Source: JAEVLT01 sp050496765 | Lineage (GTDB): Bacteria > Bacillota > Bacilli > Bacillales > Cytobacillaceae | DNA length: 64,000 nt | Assembly: GCF_050496765.1 (NCBI RefSeq) | Contig: NZ_JBNWEO010000015.1 | Location: 186,001 to 250,000 of the forward strand | Direction of reading: 5' to 3' | In this document: in pieces, positions 33,594-42,243 of the stretch | How positions within the stretch are numbered: the stretch's first letter is position 1 | Layout: every line of letters begins with the position of its first letter | Translations under genes and position numbers: made by a program | The notes under the pieces: model-generated | Databases searched by the model: none | The model's input: only the letters and a program-made list of their open reading frames with translations | Told to the model about the DNA's origin: nothing

Positions 33594-33752
33594 AGTCAGC
33601 CTTTCCTTACGTTTAATGGTTGCAATATCCTTATTTTACAAAAAAAGCTTCTTTAAGGAAAATAACAAAATTGAAATGAACGAATCAATGAAACTTTTCG
33701 AGGCGGCAGCGTAACATTATAGTAGATGAATCAAGAAAGTGGGGGAAGGAAC

Positions 33753-34073
33753 ATGCCGAACAATGAAGAAAGGTTGCTGGCAGCAGCAATGTATGCAATC
33801 AGTTTTTTTGCACCGATCCTGGGACCGCTTGTCATTTGGCTATTGAAACGAGAGGAGTCTTCATTCATTGATTATCATGGAAGAGAGTATTTTAACTTTA
33901 TGATTTCTTACTTTATTTATACGCTGATCAGCGGATTTTTGACCATTATCCTAATTGGATTTATCGGCTTGTGGCTTCTTGGTATTCTTGCCGCAGTTTT
34001 TACAATTATTGCTGCTATTAAAGCATATGAAGGATACATGTACCAAATTCCGTGGATTATTCGATTTTTTTAA
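33753..34073 (+). CDS. DUF4870-type membrane protein
   Basis: This 106-residue protein has three hydrophobic helices (about residues 10-32, 46-70 and 70-92). The segment FIDYHGREYFNFMISYFIYT and the C-terminal AYEGYMYQIP are typical of the small DUF4870/Tic20-like family. ATG 33753 is chosen because GGGGGAAGG directly precedes it. A TATAGT box lies at 33718-33723. Function unknown. Confidence 0.8.
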   Translation: MPNNEERLLAAAMYAISFFAPILGPLVIWLLKREESSFIDYHGREYFNFMISYFIYTLISGFLTIILIGFIGLWLLGILAAVFTIIAAIKAYEGYMYQIPWIIRFF

Positions 34074-34126
34074 CCCATAAAATGAGTAAATGAAATAGAA
34101 CCGAAGGATTAACCATCGATCGAAAT

Positions 34127-34157
34127 AAAAAGAGGCCAAGCATTCCGCCTCTTTTTT
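34127..34157 (+). terminator. Terminator after the DUF4870 gene
   Basis: AAAAAGAGGC (34127-34136) pairs with GCCTCTTTTTT (34147-34157). Confidence 0.85.
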
Positions 34158-34239
34158 CTATTCTTTTCGAATTTTAGATTCATTTTTCGGTAGGGATTTT
34201 AATAAATTGTATAGAAGAATAAAATGAGGAGTTTTCAAT

Positions 34240-35022
34240 ATGAACATCGACCGTTATTATCGGAATGCAGCAAAGATTAATTTAAACGGGAGTCTCGCTG
34301 CTTTAATTCCCGCATTGGCAATTGTTATTGGTAACATCCTTATTTTTAAACAGAATGAACTTATGCTTCTTGCCATACCATTTGTCATCTACAGCATTCT
34401 ACTATTTCAATTGTATTTAAGGTGGTATAAGCAATCGATCGCTGTTCATCGAGAACTGTTAAAGACCAAAAAAAGAGATTGCTCATTTGACGAGACCGAC
34501 CATTTTCTGATCTTCTTTCAAAATACCCAACGGCCGCGTCTGTTTCTTTTTTTTCCTAATGGAAGCCTGGCAGGAACCATTCAGGCAGAAAGAGGCAGAA
34601 AATACGGATTATTCGGTTCGGAACAACTGTATACAATACTGGACGCAAAAAATGAAAAGCTTGGATTTTATCAAATCAGCAAAAATCATCTTGTTATTCA
34701 TGTTTATGACGAAGAGGAAAAATACATTGGCAGCTTCGAAAAAAAAGTTGAAAGAAATCAGCTAAAAAAAGAAGTCGTCGACTCGACCGGCAGAGTAGTG
34801 GGTACAGTGGAAGGCTCTCAAATTTTTATGGACGAGCATTTATTGAATATGCGAAATGATTCGATTGGGCGGCTTCGTCGCGGCTGGATGCCGCTGGAAT
34901 GGGCTGATCTGTTCCCGGATCCAAATACCCCTGTTTTTACGCTGTCAAACCGCATGTCAATGAATGAAAAGCTACTGCAGTTTACCATTCTAGTAAACGA
35001 ATATTTTATCCAAAGACACTAG
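34240..35022 (+). CDS. Hypothetical membrane protein
   Basis: This 260-residue protein has two membrane helices near the N-terminus (about residues 15-34 and 41-61) and a cytoplasmic domain rich in beta strands. The repeated pattern GSLAGTIQAERG, IGSFEKKVERN, GRVVGTVEGSQ resembles Tubby/LURP-one-like folds, which in bacteria have no settled role. That comparison is weak. GAGGAG precedes ATG 34240. It stands alone. Confidence 0.65.
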   Translation: MNIDRYYRNAAKINLNGSLAALIPALAIVIGNILIFKQNELMLLAIPFVIYSILLFQLYLRWYKQSIAVHRELLKTKKRDCSFDETDHFLIFFQNTQRPRLFLFFPNGSLAGTIQAERGRKYGLFGSEQLYTILDAKNEKLGFYQISKNHLVIHVYDEEEKYIGSFEKKVERNQLKKEVVDSTGRVVGTVEGSQIFMDEHLLNMRNDSIGRLRRGWMPLEWADLFPDPNTPVFTLSNRMSMNEKLLQFTILVNEYFIQRH

Positions 35023-35076
35023 AAAATCGAATCTTAAATAAATTCTGTTAATTGTAAAAAAACAGGTTGAAAACGA

Positions 35077-35105
35077 TTTACAATTTTTAAACATTTTTGC
35101 ATAAT
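35077..35105 (+). promoter_or_regulatory. Putative promoter of the EAL-HDOD gene
   Basis: TTTACA (35077-35082) and CATAAT (35100-35105) are 17 bases apart, 46 bases before ATG 35151. Confidence 0.5.
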
Positions 35106-35150
35106 TAGAGGAGAGATTATTTTAGGTATGGGATAGATTGGGTGATGTGG

Positions 35151-36401
35151 ATGGAGGTCTTCGTAGCGAAGCAACCGATTTTTACGTTAAATGAAAGGGT
35201 TTACGCATATGAAATACTATATCGAAATAATGGGGAAAACCACTTTCCAGACATAGACGGGGATGATGCCACAGCTGATGTCATCATTAATAGTTTTTTA
35301 AATATTGGTATTGACGAGCTGTCGAATGGAAAGCCATGCTTTATTAATTTTACCGAAAAATTATTAAAACGGAAGCTGCCGACAATGTTCAAACCCAAGG
35401 AAATTGTTGTTGAAATTTTGGAAAATGTGGAGCCTAGTCTTGAACTTTTGGAAGTTTGCCAGGAATTAAAAGCAATGGGATATACGATTGCATTAGATGA
35501 TTTTGTGATGAACGAAAAAAATCCATTTTTTTATGCACTGATCCGATATGTGGATATAATCAAAGTCGATTTTAGACAGTCGTCCAGTTTGGAAAGAAGA
35601 AACATTGAAAAATTAGCAAAAAGCGCTGGCATTCAGCTGCTAGCCGAAAAAATTGAAACAAGAGAAGAATATAAACAGGCTTGTCTGGCCGGATATCACT
35701 ATTTTCAAGGGTATTTTTTCGCTGAGCCTGTACTTGTTTCTTCAAAGGTTGTGCCAACGTATTTTTATACATATTATGAAATAATGCGGCATTTATCAGG
35801 AAGTGAGCCAAATCCAAAAATCATCAGTAAGTTGATTGAGCAGGATTTATCTTTGTCCTATAAATTGCTGAAATTAATCAATTCGCCTGGATTAAGACCA
35901 AAGCAGAAAATCAAGTCAATTCACCAGGCTGTTATTTTGCTTGGCTTTACTGAGATGAAGAAATGGATCTCTATTTTATCGGTACGGGAGACAATTGAAA
36001 AAAGAAATGATGCTGTTAAGGAGATGATTGCACTAGCGCTTGTCAGAGCCAAGTGCTGTGAGCTTCTATCGCCATTTCATAAAAAGGATGTTCCAGCTGC
36101 TTCGTATTTTATTACCGGTTTGTACTCTTTAATGGACGCACTTTTAAAGCTGCCGATGGAAAAAATCGTAAGCGAGCTGCCTCTTGATGATCGTATTTGT
36201 GACGCATTAACTGGAAAGCAAAATGAACTGAAGGATATTTTGGACATAGCGATAGTAGTGGAAAAAGGGGACTGGCAAAAGCTCTCTGCTGCTTGTCTGC
36301 ATTTTGAAATAAAGGAAACCGATGTACTGGCTTCCTATCAAAAAGCGTTAAATTGGTCGAATCAGATTCTGCGTGTTGAGACAGACCCGGTTGAATTGTA
36401 A
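35151..36401 (+). CDS. yuxH: EAL-HDOD signalling protein YuxH-like
   Basis: The 416-residue protein joins an N-terminal EAL-type domain (about residues 1-200) with a C-terminal HDOD domain. EAL-like motifs are EIVVEILENV, IALDDFVMNEKNP, IIKVDFRQ, LLAEKIET and FQGYFFAEP. The core tripeptide is EIL instead of EAL, and several metal ligands are doubtful, so it is more likely a c-di-GMP sensor or an inactive relative than a phosphodiesterase. The HDOD part (DLSLSYKLLKLINSPG, SIHQAVILLGF) is typical. It corresponds to B. subtilis YuxH. ATG 35151 with GGGTGAT before it is favoured. Confidence 0.85.
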   Translation: MEVFVAKQPIFTLNERVYAYEILYRNNGENHFPDIDGDDATADVIINSFLNIGIDELSNGKPCFINFTEKLLKRKLPTMFKPKEIVVEILENVEPSLELLEVCQELKAMGYTIALDDFVMNEKNPFFYALIRYVDIIKVDFRQSSSLERRNIEKLAKSAGIQLLAEKIETREEYKQACLAGYHYFQGYFFAEPVLVSSKVVPTYFYTYYEIMRHLSGSEPNPKIISKLIEQDLSLSYKLLKLINSPGLRPKQKIKSIHQAVILLGFTEMKKWISILSVRETIEKRNDAVKEMIALALVRAKCCELLSPFHKKDVPAASYFITGLYSLMDALLKLPMEKIVSELPLDDRICDALTGKQNELKDILDIAIVVEKGDWQKLSAACLHFEIKETDVLASYQKALNWSNQILRVETDPVEL

Positions 36402-36413
36402 CTACCACATTGG

Positions 36414-36442
36414 TTGTTCAAGCAACAACTATTTGATAAAAT
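36414..36442 (+). promoter_or_regulatory. Putative promoter of dapF
   Basis: TTGTTC (36414-36419) and TAAAAT (36437-36442) are 17 bases apart; the -35 region overlaps a small inverted repeat TTGTT/AACAA. Confidence 0.5.
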
Positions 36443-36473
36443 TAGGATCATGTTTTTTTTGGAGGTTTTTTTC

Positions 36474-37457
36474 GTGCAAATTGACGTTTTAAAATGTCAC
36501 GGGTCAGGCAATGACTTTTTGTTAATTGATGAATTAACGAACCGTTATTCATTTACAGAACAGGAGAGAGCCGGGCTTGCCCGGCTGCTCTGCAATCGGG
36601 AATCGGATCTTGGCGCAGATGGAATTTTGTATATCATGGACAGCAGTCATGCCGATGGCAGAATGAGAATTTTTAATGCGGATGGTTCCGAAGCGTCGAT
36701 GTGCGGGAATGGGCTTCGCCTTGTTGCCAGATATATATGTGAAATGAAACAGAAAAAAGAAGCAATCATCGAAACAATGAAAGCTGATTTAAAGGTCAGC
36801 AAACAGGAAGAAATTTTTCCCGATGTTGCAACATACCAGGTGGAAATTTCTCCGGTTTCGTTTAAGCTGTCCGATTTACCGCTGCAGCTTCCGCAGGAAT
36901 CTTTGCGCAATGAAACAATTCCAGAACTGACAGAAGAAGTTGCTTTTACGGCACTAGCTGTTCCAAATCCGCATATTGTTGCCATAGTAGAGAAAGCGCA
37001 GCTTGATTCCAATCTGCAAAAAGATTTAAGCCAAATCGTAAATGGGCCGAACAAATGGTTTCCTGACGGTGTGAATGTCAGCTTTGTGAATTGGCTCAAG
37101 CCGGGACATATTTATGTCCGTACATTCGAGCGCGGTGTTGGGTTTACGAATGCATGCGGCACTGCAATGTCCGCTTCATCACTTGTCACCTGTTTAAATG
37201 ATTTAAATGATTTTGAAAAGCCCATAAATGTATACAACAATGGCGGAAAAGTGCAATGTGTTGTTCATCAAAATGACAACAAATACTGGATTGACTTGAT
37301 TGGCAATGCAACATATGTTTATCAGGCTGTGGTTGAAGTTGATCTTGCAAAGCAATCTTTCGTTGTCTCCAGTCAAACGAAATTTACGGAACAAAAAGCG
37401 TATGAAAAGTTACAAGCGGAAGTGCAAACATTTTTAAATACGGAAATGAAAGGATAA
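36474..37457 (+). CDS. dapF: Diaminopimelate epimerase, long form
   Basis: DapF interconverts LL- and meso-diaminopimelate for lysine and peptidoglycan synthesis. Both catalytic cysteines are visible: SMCGNGLRLVARY and TNACGTAMSAS. N-terminal CHGSGNDFLLID and DGVNVSFVN are family blocks. The second Cys block has GTA where most DapF proteins have GTG. At 327 residues it is about 40 longer than B. subtilis DapF (284), with the extra length mainly at the C-terminus. GTG 36474 with GGAGG upstream is the start. A meso-DAP wall fits the VanY and LD-peptidases nearby. Confidence 0.88.
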   Translation: MQIDVLKCHGSGNDFLLIDELTNRYSFTEQERAGLARLLCNRESDLGADGILYIMDSSHADGRMRIFNADGSEASMCGNGLRLVARYICEMKQKKEAIIETMKADLKVSKQEEIFPDVATYQVEISPVSFKLSDLPLQLPQESLRNETIPELTEEVAFTALAVPNPHIVAIVEKAQLDSNLQKDLSQIVNGPNKWFPDGVNVSFVNWLKPGHIYVRTFERGVGFTNACGTAMSASSLVTCLNDLNDFEKPINVYNNGGKVQCVVHQNDNKYWIDLIGNATYVYQAVVEVDLAKQSFVVSSQTKFTEQKAYEKLQAEVQTFLNTEMKG

Positions 37458-37481
37458 GGGCGGCCTTATCCTTTTGTTTTT
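37452..37481 (+). terminator. Terminator after dapF
   Basis: GGATAAGG (37452-37459) pairs with CCTTATCC (37464-37471), then TTTTGTTTTT. The dapF stop codon and the last codons of ligD lie inside it. Confidence 0.8.
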
Positions 37482-39298
37482 AAAAACTCAAGGACGGGGT
37501 CAAATGGCTGGGTTGCTTTTACGGCAAAATAGTCTTGGAAAGGGTTTAATTTCTTTTGTATCCGTTCTAAAATCGCTCTCATTGTAAACATTTCCGGCTT
37601 TAGGCGTTGGCTGATTTCATCCCAAAACAATGGTGTTGCTGCCCCGGCAAACTCGTTGCCTCGTAACGAATAAGGTGCCACAATCGTTTTTCCTGCCCCA
37701 TGTTGAACATAGTCGACATACAGCCGTTTGCCCCTGTTTTTCTTTAGCCGTTCGATTGTAAACGATTCAGGATCGCGGGAAACGAGATAGTCAGCGATAA
37801 AGCTGGTGAACTTTCGTGTGTCCTCATATGAATAAGTGTTATCCGGCAGTGGAAGATAAATTTGCAATCCTTTGTTTCCCGAAGTCTTCACAAATGCCTT
37901 AATGTTCAATTGCTCTAGGACGGTATTGATTTCCAATGCCGCTTTAACTGCAAGGTGAAAATGGTCTTTTGTGGGTGGATCCAAATCAAAGACGATTTCG
38001 CTTGGCCCTGAATTTTTGATTGTCTGAAAGGGTATATGGAATTCGATCGCCAATTGATTGCCAAGCCATGCAAGTGTCTCGATATTATTGCACAAAATGT
38101 AATTGATGTTTTCATGAGTCTGAGTTTGAATATAATCAGGTGCATAATCCGGGCAATTTTTCTGATAAAATGGTTCTCCGTCCATTCCGTGAGGATACCG
38201 AATAACAGTCAACAACCGGTCTTTTAAAAAGGGAAGCATATACGACGAGACGACTTGCAGATAATCAAGGTAGTCCCGTTTGTAAATCCCGAGACTGCGC
38301 CAAAGAGGTTTTTCAGGGTGAGTGAATTCAAGTGAAATCGTTGGACTACGCTGCTGTGCTTGAAATCGCTCAAATGTACAATCCTCCGGTTTAACATCGA
38401 AGCGAAAACGGTGGAAATGCGGTTCACGCAATTCTTTTTCATAAACCTCTAAATATTTTATCTCTAGGCAAATGGCAGGATGAACAAAAATAACGTGCTG
38501 ATCCTCCTTCTGTTTGTTTTCGAGAATGATTTGCTTTAATGCTTGTTTTTCTTCCGGTTTAAATCCAAACAATACTTGGCCGATGCGAAAAATATCTTGA
38601 TGGTGATACACAGATACTTCAAAATAGTCGTTTTTCTTATCATAAGCTGTTACAAAGCATGTGACATACTTCCAATTTTTGTATTTAAGCCATTGATTCG
38701 ATCGTTTTCCTTCCTCCCAAATGCTTTCTTTTTGTTTGCAAACGATGCCTTCACCGTCATGGGAAACAACTTTTCTCCATACTGTTTGAAAATCAGATGA
38801 AGCCTCGACAAGCTGAAGCAGCTGGTTGTTATCCAAGCTGACAGCGGTTTGCAGCCCGGCTTCATTGAACAAGTCGTTCAGCCGCTCTTTTCGCTTGATG
38901 TATGGGATTTTTTTAAAAGAAGTTCCGTTTATTTTCAAAAGGTCAAAAACGAGAAATCGGCATGGCTTGCTGCTTGCGAGCGAGCGGATTTTTTGCTCTG
39001 ATTTCATTCTTCCGCGCATTTGGATTGCTGCAAAATTGGCTTTGTATTCATTTTCCAGCAAGACAAGTTCTCCATCCAACTCAAGTGGGAAAAAGGGGCG
39101 GAACCTTGATTCATTTGAGCGAAAATAGTCATTAAGCTCCGGAAAAAGCCCGAGCAATGATTTTTCATTTCTGCTATTGAAATCGAGGTGGTCTTCATCC
39201 CATGTTAAAATGGCGCGAAAACCATCGTATTTTACTTCATAAAACCAATTGGGTCTTTCCGGCACAGTAAAACTCAGAGTAGGGAGCATTGGCTTCAT
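37466..39298 (-). CDS. ligD: ATP-dependent DNA ligase LigD (ligase-polymerase)
   Basis: LigD works with Ku in bacterial non-homologous end joining. The N-terminal ligase domain has the lysine to be adenylated in FYEVKYDGFRAI (Lys23) and later motifs GEGIVCK and QWLKYK. The C-terminal half is the primase-polymerase domain (IVFDLDPP, KTSGNKGLQIYLPL, GKTIVAPYSLRG). The LIG-POL order without a nuclease domain is the Bacillus type; 610 residues agrees with B. subtilis. The start is ATG 39298 with AAAGGAAAGG before it; the upstream ATG 39328 lacks a ribosome site. It is divergent from ku. The gene is needed most in dormant spores. Confidence 0.95.
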   Translation of the reverse strand: MKPMLPTLSFTVPERPNWFYEVKYDGFRAILTWDEDHLDFNSRNEKSLLGLFPELNDYFRSNESRFRPFFPLELDGELVLLENEYKANFAAIQMRGRMKSEQKIRSLASSKPCRFLVFDLLKINGTSFKKIPYIKRKERLNDLFNEAGLQTAVSLDNNQLLQLVEASSDFQTVWRKVVSHDGEGIVCKQKESIWEEGKRSNQWLKYKNWKYVTCFVTAYDKKNDYFEVSVYHHQDIFRIGQVLFGFKPEEKQALKQIILENKQKEDQHVIFVHPAICLEIKYLEVYEKELREPHFHRFRFDVKPEDCTFERFQAQQRSPTISLEFTHPEKPLWRSLGIYKRDYLDYLQVVSSYMLPFLKDRLLTVIRYPHGMDGEPFYQKNCPDYAPDYIQTQTHENINYILCNNIETLAWLGNQLAIEFHIPFQTIKNSGPSEIVFDLDPPTKDHFHLAVKAALEINTVLEQLNIKAFVKTSGNKGLQIYLPLPDNTYSYEDTRKFTSFIADYLVSRDPESFTIERLKKNRGKRLYVDYVQHGAGKTIVAPYSLRGNEFAGAATPLFWDEISQRLKPEMFTMRAILERIQKKLNPFQDYFAVKATQPFDPVLEFLKTKG

Positions 39299-39346
39299 CC
39301 GACTTGTATCCTTTCCTTTCCTTTTCATTTCATTTAGTTTTCGTAA

Positions 39347-39396
39347 CGAATGTTCAATTCATTCGGTTTTCCAAATCTTTCAATGGCATGCCATTG
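39347..39396. promoter_or_regulatory. Two palindromes in the divergent ligD-ku region
   Basis: CGAATG-N7-CATTCG (39347-39365) and the perfect 16-bp palindrome CAATGGCATGCCATTG (39381-39396) lie between the divergent ligD and ku genes. They are plausible operators for shared control; no regulator is assigned. Confidence 0.5.
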
Positions 39397-39438
39397 GGAT
39401 GAAGGCAAATACTAAAAGAAAAAAGGATGGATAAAAGA

Positions 39439-40269
39439 ATGCATACAATGTGGAAAGGCAGCATCAGCTTTGGACTTGTCAATATTCCAATCAAACTCCA
39501 TGCAGCAACAGAAGATAAAGATATAAAATTGCGCAACTTGCACAATAAATGTCATACCCCAATTAAATATGAAAAAATTTGCCCTGTTTGTGAACAAGAA
39601 GTCGCCAATGAAGACATTGTCAAAGCCTATGAATACACAAAAGGGAAATTTGTTGTCCTGGACGAAGAAGATTTGGAAAAACTGCGGAAAGAAAAGGAAG
39701 AAAAAGCAGTAGAGATCATTGATTTTGTAAGAATGGAACAAATCGATCCGATTTATTATGATAGAAGTTACTATATGTCGCCAAGTGAGGGTGGAAACAA
39801 AGCATACTCACTGCTTCGCAAAGCCTTGGAAGAATCGCAAAAAGTTGGAATTGCCAAAATAGTGATTCGTTCCAAAGAACAACTTGCCATTATCCGTGTT
39901 TTTGAAAATACCCTTGTAATGGAAACCATTCATTACCCGGATGAAGTGAGGAAAGCAGCAGACGTTCCGAGTATACCGGCAGGGGAGAATGTGACGAAAA
40001 AAGAGCTGGATACAGCCATCTTACTTATCGACCAATTAACGACAGATTTTCAACCGGATAAATATCAAGATGATTACCGAACAGCATTGTTGGAATTGAT
40101 TGAGGCAAAGCGATCGGGAAAAGAAACCGTTGTACCAACAGTCAAAGAAACGGCTTCAAATGTTACCGATTTAATGGCTGCCCTTCAGGCATCAATCGAC
40201 CGGACAAAACCAAAAAAACAAGCTGCACCGAAAAGGAAAACAGCAAGCCGTGTAAAAAAGCAAGCGTAG
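39439..40269 (+). CDS. ku: Non-homologous end-joining protein Ku
   Basis: Ku binds DNA double-strand ends and recruits LigD. It starts MHTMWKGSISFGLVNIPIKL, the canonical bacterial Ku N-terminus. The CHTPIKYEKICPVCEQEV segment holds a zinc-type Cys pair, and a lysine-rich tail (KPKKQAAPKRKTASRVKKQA) should bind DNA. ATG 39439 is preferred over ATG 39427, which sits directly on the AAGG. 276 residues is normal. Divergent from ligD; a terminator follows. Confidence 0.95.
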   Translation: MHTMWKGSISFGLVNIPIKLHAATEDKDIKLRNLHNKCHTPIKYEKICPVCEQEVANEDIVKAYEYTKGKFVVLDEEDLEKLRKEKEEKAVEIIDFVRMEQIDPIYYDRSYYMSPSEGGNKAYSLLRKALEESQKVGIAKIVIRSKEQLAIIRVFENTLVMETIHYPDEVRKAADVPSIPAGENVTKKELDTAILLIDQLTTDFQPDKYQDDYRTALLELIEAKRSGKETVVPTVKETASNVTDLMAALQASIDRTKPKKQAAPKRKTASRVKKQA

Positions 40270-40314
40270 TCAAATATAGCAGCGGATATCATAAAAAGGA
40301 AACGATTTTGGTTC

Positions 40315-40362
40315 AAAAAAGAAAAGAACTGATTTGTGATCAAATCATTCTTTTCTTTTTTT
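40315..40362 (+). terminator. Terminator after ku
   Basis: A long A/G-rich arm with GATTTG pairs with CAAATC and a T/C-rich arm around the TGAT loop at 40337-40340; a T-run ends it. Confidence 0.75.
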
Positions 40363-40399
40363 GCCTTAAATGCAATACTATTGAATTGGAGGTGTTTGC

Positions 40400-41056
40400 A
40401 TGGAAAAAAATGCAGCGAAACAAAATCTGCTTTTTCTTTTATATGTTTTTTTAATTTTTTGCTTTTTCATTATATCTTTTATCCTGATAGCGAATGAGAT
40501 GAGTAGGAATAAACTTGCAGCCTTTGATAACCAAGTTATCGGAGCAGTCCAGTCCCAAATTTCGCCTGTGCTGACAGATGTCATGTTGACATTTACGTTT
40601 TTGGGATCGGTAAAATGGTTAACTTTTGCCGTACTCGCAGGGACACTTTTTCTTTTTATTAAGAGGAAGTGGTCTCTTGGAATCTTTTTTGTTCTATCAA
40701 GTGGTGTCGGTTCATTATTCAATGTGCTATTAAAAAATATTTTTAAACGTCAGCGCCCGGACCTTCACCGGCTTATTACCGAAACTAGTTATAGCTTTCC
40801 AAGCGGACATTCAATGGGATCCTTTATTTTTTATGGGGCGATCGCCTATATCATACTCCATTATGCCCGCAAAAAGAGTGCGAAAACATTTGGGATTGTT
40901 TTAATGGCGCTCTTTATTCTGTTTATCGGCATTAGCAGGATTTATTTAGGGGTTCACTATCCCAGTGATGTTGTTGGCGGCTATACCGCTGGTGGAGCCT
41001 GGCTGTCAATCTGCATCATAGGTTTTCGCTATTATGAACATCGTAGAAAATTGTAG
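40400..41056 (+). CDS. PAP2-family membrane phosphatase
   Basis: This 218-residue protein with about six membrane helices has the three PAP2 signature motifs: KNIFKRQRP, YSFPSGHSMGS and SRIYLGVHYPSDVVGG. Relatives dephosphorylate phosphatidylglycerophosphate or undecaprenyl pyrophosphate. It resembles B. subtilis YodM and PgpB-type enzymes more than the shorter BcrC. The substrate cannot be told from the sequence. Confidence 0.9.
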   Translation: MEKNAAKQNLLFLLYVFLIFCFFIISFILIANEMSRNKLAAFDNQVIGAVQSQISPVLTDVMLTFTFLGSVKWLTFAVLAGTLFLFIKRKWSLGIFFVLSSGVGSLFNVLLKNIFKRQRPDLHRLITETSYSFPSGHSMGSFIFYGAIAYIILHYARKKSAKTFGIVLMALFILFIGISRIYLGVHYPSDVVGGYTAGGAWLSICIIGFRYYEHRRKL

Positions 41057-41101
41057 AAAAAATTGCTTGAGAAAACTATCGCTTTTTGGTAAGATATATT
41101 T

Positions 41102-41130
41102 TTGATTTTTAATCAGAAATACGCTATAAT
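41102..41130 (+). promoter_or_regulatory. Sigma-A promoter of the YdjO-like gene
   Basis: TTGATT (41102-41107) and TATAAT (41125-41130) with 17-base spacing. The start near 41137 implies a leader of about 130 bases before TTG 41271. Confidence 0.75.
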
Positions 41131-41270
41131 AAAAGAGCAAGAGATGTTCGTCTATATTTAGGATGTAGTCGTATCTGCACGAATTTGTGGGCGATATTGA
41201 TTCCACAACACAAGTGCGGGTGCGATTTTTTCTTTGGGAATGTCAGTTAAAACATGTGGAGGTGGCCAAT

Positions 41271-41474
41271 TTGGCATTTGGCAGAAGAAATGAAGAGGAA
41301 ATCAAGTTGGAGGAAACAAAAATTTGGAAATGCAATTCTGATCAATGCAAGTGCTGGGTTCGCGATAATTTTAAAAGCAGCGAAGTGCCCCTCTGTCCAA
41401 TCTGCAAAAGCGAAATGACTTTAACTACAAGAGAGCTACCGGTTATTGCAAACTATAGTAAAAATTTCATGTGA
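41271..41474 (+). CDS. ydjO: Cold-inducible YdjO-type zinc-ribbon protein
   Basis: This 67-residue protein has CNSDQCKCW and CPICKSEM, the Cys pattern of YdjO (described in B. subtilis as cold-inducible). TTG 41271 follows GGAGGTGG with good spacing and gives the family length; the upstream open frame would be inside the leader. Phrases KIWKCNSDQCKCWVRDNF and SSEVPLCPICKSEM match YdjO in layout. It has a long 5' leader, as cold-shock genes often do, and a strong terminator. Confidence 0.75.
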   Translation: MAFGRRNEEEIKLEETKIWKCNSDQCKCWVRDNFKSSEVPLCPICKSEMTLTTRELPVIANYSKNFM

Positions 41475-41480
41475 TCAATA

Positions 41481-41514
41481 AAACAAAAGACAGGGATTCC
41501 CTGTCTTTTGTTTG
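41481..41514 (+). terminator. Terminator after the YdjO-like gene
   Basis: AAACAAAAGACAGG pairs with CCTGTCTTTTGTTT around a four-base loop. It is immediately followed by the dispersed palindromic element. Confidence 0.9.
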
Positions 41515-41600
41515 CTAATCAGAATTTATAATCCATAAATTCTGATTAGCACGAAGGGCAACTATGCCTCATGAACCGCCAAGGCTCGTCAATCGGCTAG
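41515..41600. repeat. Dispersed palindromic element, copy 1
   Basis: CTAATCAGAATTTAT (41515-41529) and ATAAATTCTGATTAG (41535-41549) form a perfect 15-bp inverted repeat. A tail beginning GCACGAAGGG and ending GTCAATCGG follows. A second copy lies at 61025-61090. It sits between two convergent genes and its tail reaches the stop codon of the minus-strand gene. Confidence 0.75.
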
Positions 41601-41899
41601 TTTTCTTTCAATTCTGCTTCATCTTTATGTTGCAAGCAGTAATCCCGTACGTACTGTTCTTCCTCGTCTTCAAGAGCAAAATCAAGGACTTTTTCGGTTT
41701 CTTTTTCGTAGAAATGGTAATGGGAAAGCTTAGTCTCATTTTGATCGATTACAAAAATAACTTTTAAGCCAATGCCGTCTGCTGAATAAAGTTCATCATC
41801 CTCATCCACTTCAATGTCAAGAAAATACTCAAACCGCTCACCCGCTAACAGTCCAAACGGATCTTCTAATTTCTCGACTGTATGTCCTGTAATATTCAT
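41597..41899 (-). CDS. Small acidic Bacillus protein (DUF6509-like)
   Basis: The 100-residue acidic protein starts MNITGHTVEKLEDPFGLLAG, with AAAAAGGATG eight bases before ATG 41899. The frame is open further to 41944 but the internal start has the ribosome site. The text FEYFLDIEVDEDDELYS and a Glu-rich C-terminus agree with the DUF6509 family as I remember it. Function unknown. Its stop codon abuts the dispersed repeat. Confidence 0.6.
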   Translation of the reverse strand: MNITGHTVEKLEDPFGLLAGERFEYFLDIEVDEDDELYSADGIGLKVIFVIDQNETKLSHYHFYEKETEKVLDFALEDEEEQYVRDYCLQHKDEAELKEN

Positions 41900-42004
41900 C
41901 CAATCATCCTTTTTGTATAGTTTTCCTTTTCTTATTATACTCATTTAGGTAATGATTCACTGCTATTTGATGAGAAACAATCTGAACGAGTAAAGGTTAC
42001 AGAA

Positions 42005-42034
42005 TAAAATAAAAATCCGCTTTTTTAAGCGGAT
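42005..42034 (-). terminator. Terminator of the tRNA operon
   Basis: On the minus strand ATCCGCTT (42034 back to 42027 region) pairs with AAGCGGAT around AAAA and is followed by TTTTTATTTT. Confidence 0.85.
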
Positions 42035-42052
42035 AAATAAACGTTTTATGTA

Positions 42053-42144
42053 TGGCGGAGAAGGTGAGATTCGAACTCACGCGACGGTTGCCCGCCCTAA
42101 CGCATTTCGAGTGCGCCCCCTTATAACCACTTGGGTACTTCTCC
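42053..42144 (-). tRNA. tRNA-Ser(CGA)
   Basis: Acceptor GGAGAAG/CTTCTCC, long variable arm (AGGGCGGGCAACCGTCGC region) and T-arm GTGAG-TTCGAAT-CTCAC. The anticodon loop CTCGAAA gives CGA. Discriminator G and encoded CCA (42053-42055) are present. Confidence 0.95.
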
Positions 42145-42148
42145 AACA

Positions 42149-42222
42149 TGGAGCGGGTGAGGGGAATCGAACCCCCGCCGTCAGCTTGGGAAGCTGAAAT
42201 TCTACCATTAAACCACACCCGC
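42149..42222 (-). tRNA. tRNA-Gly(CCC)
   Basis: Acceptor GCGGGTG/CACCCGC. The anticodon arm TCAGC-TTCCCAA-GCTGA gives CCC. The T-arm is GGGGG-TTCGATT-CCCCT with one mismatch. Encoded CCA is at 42149-42151. Confidence 0.94.
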
Positions 42223-42243
42223 GTATATGTAATTGAAACGAGA

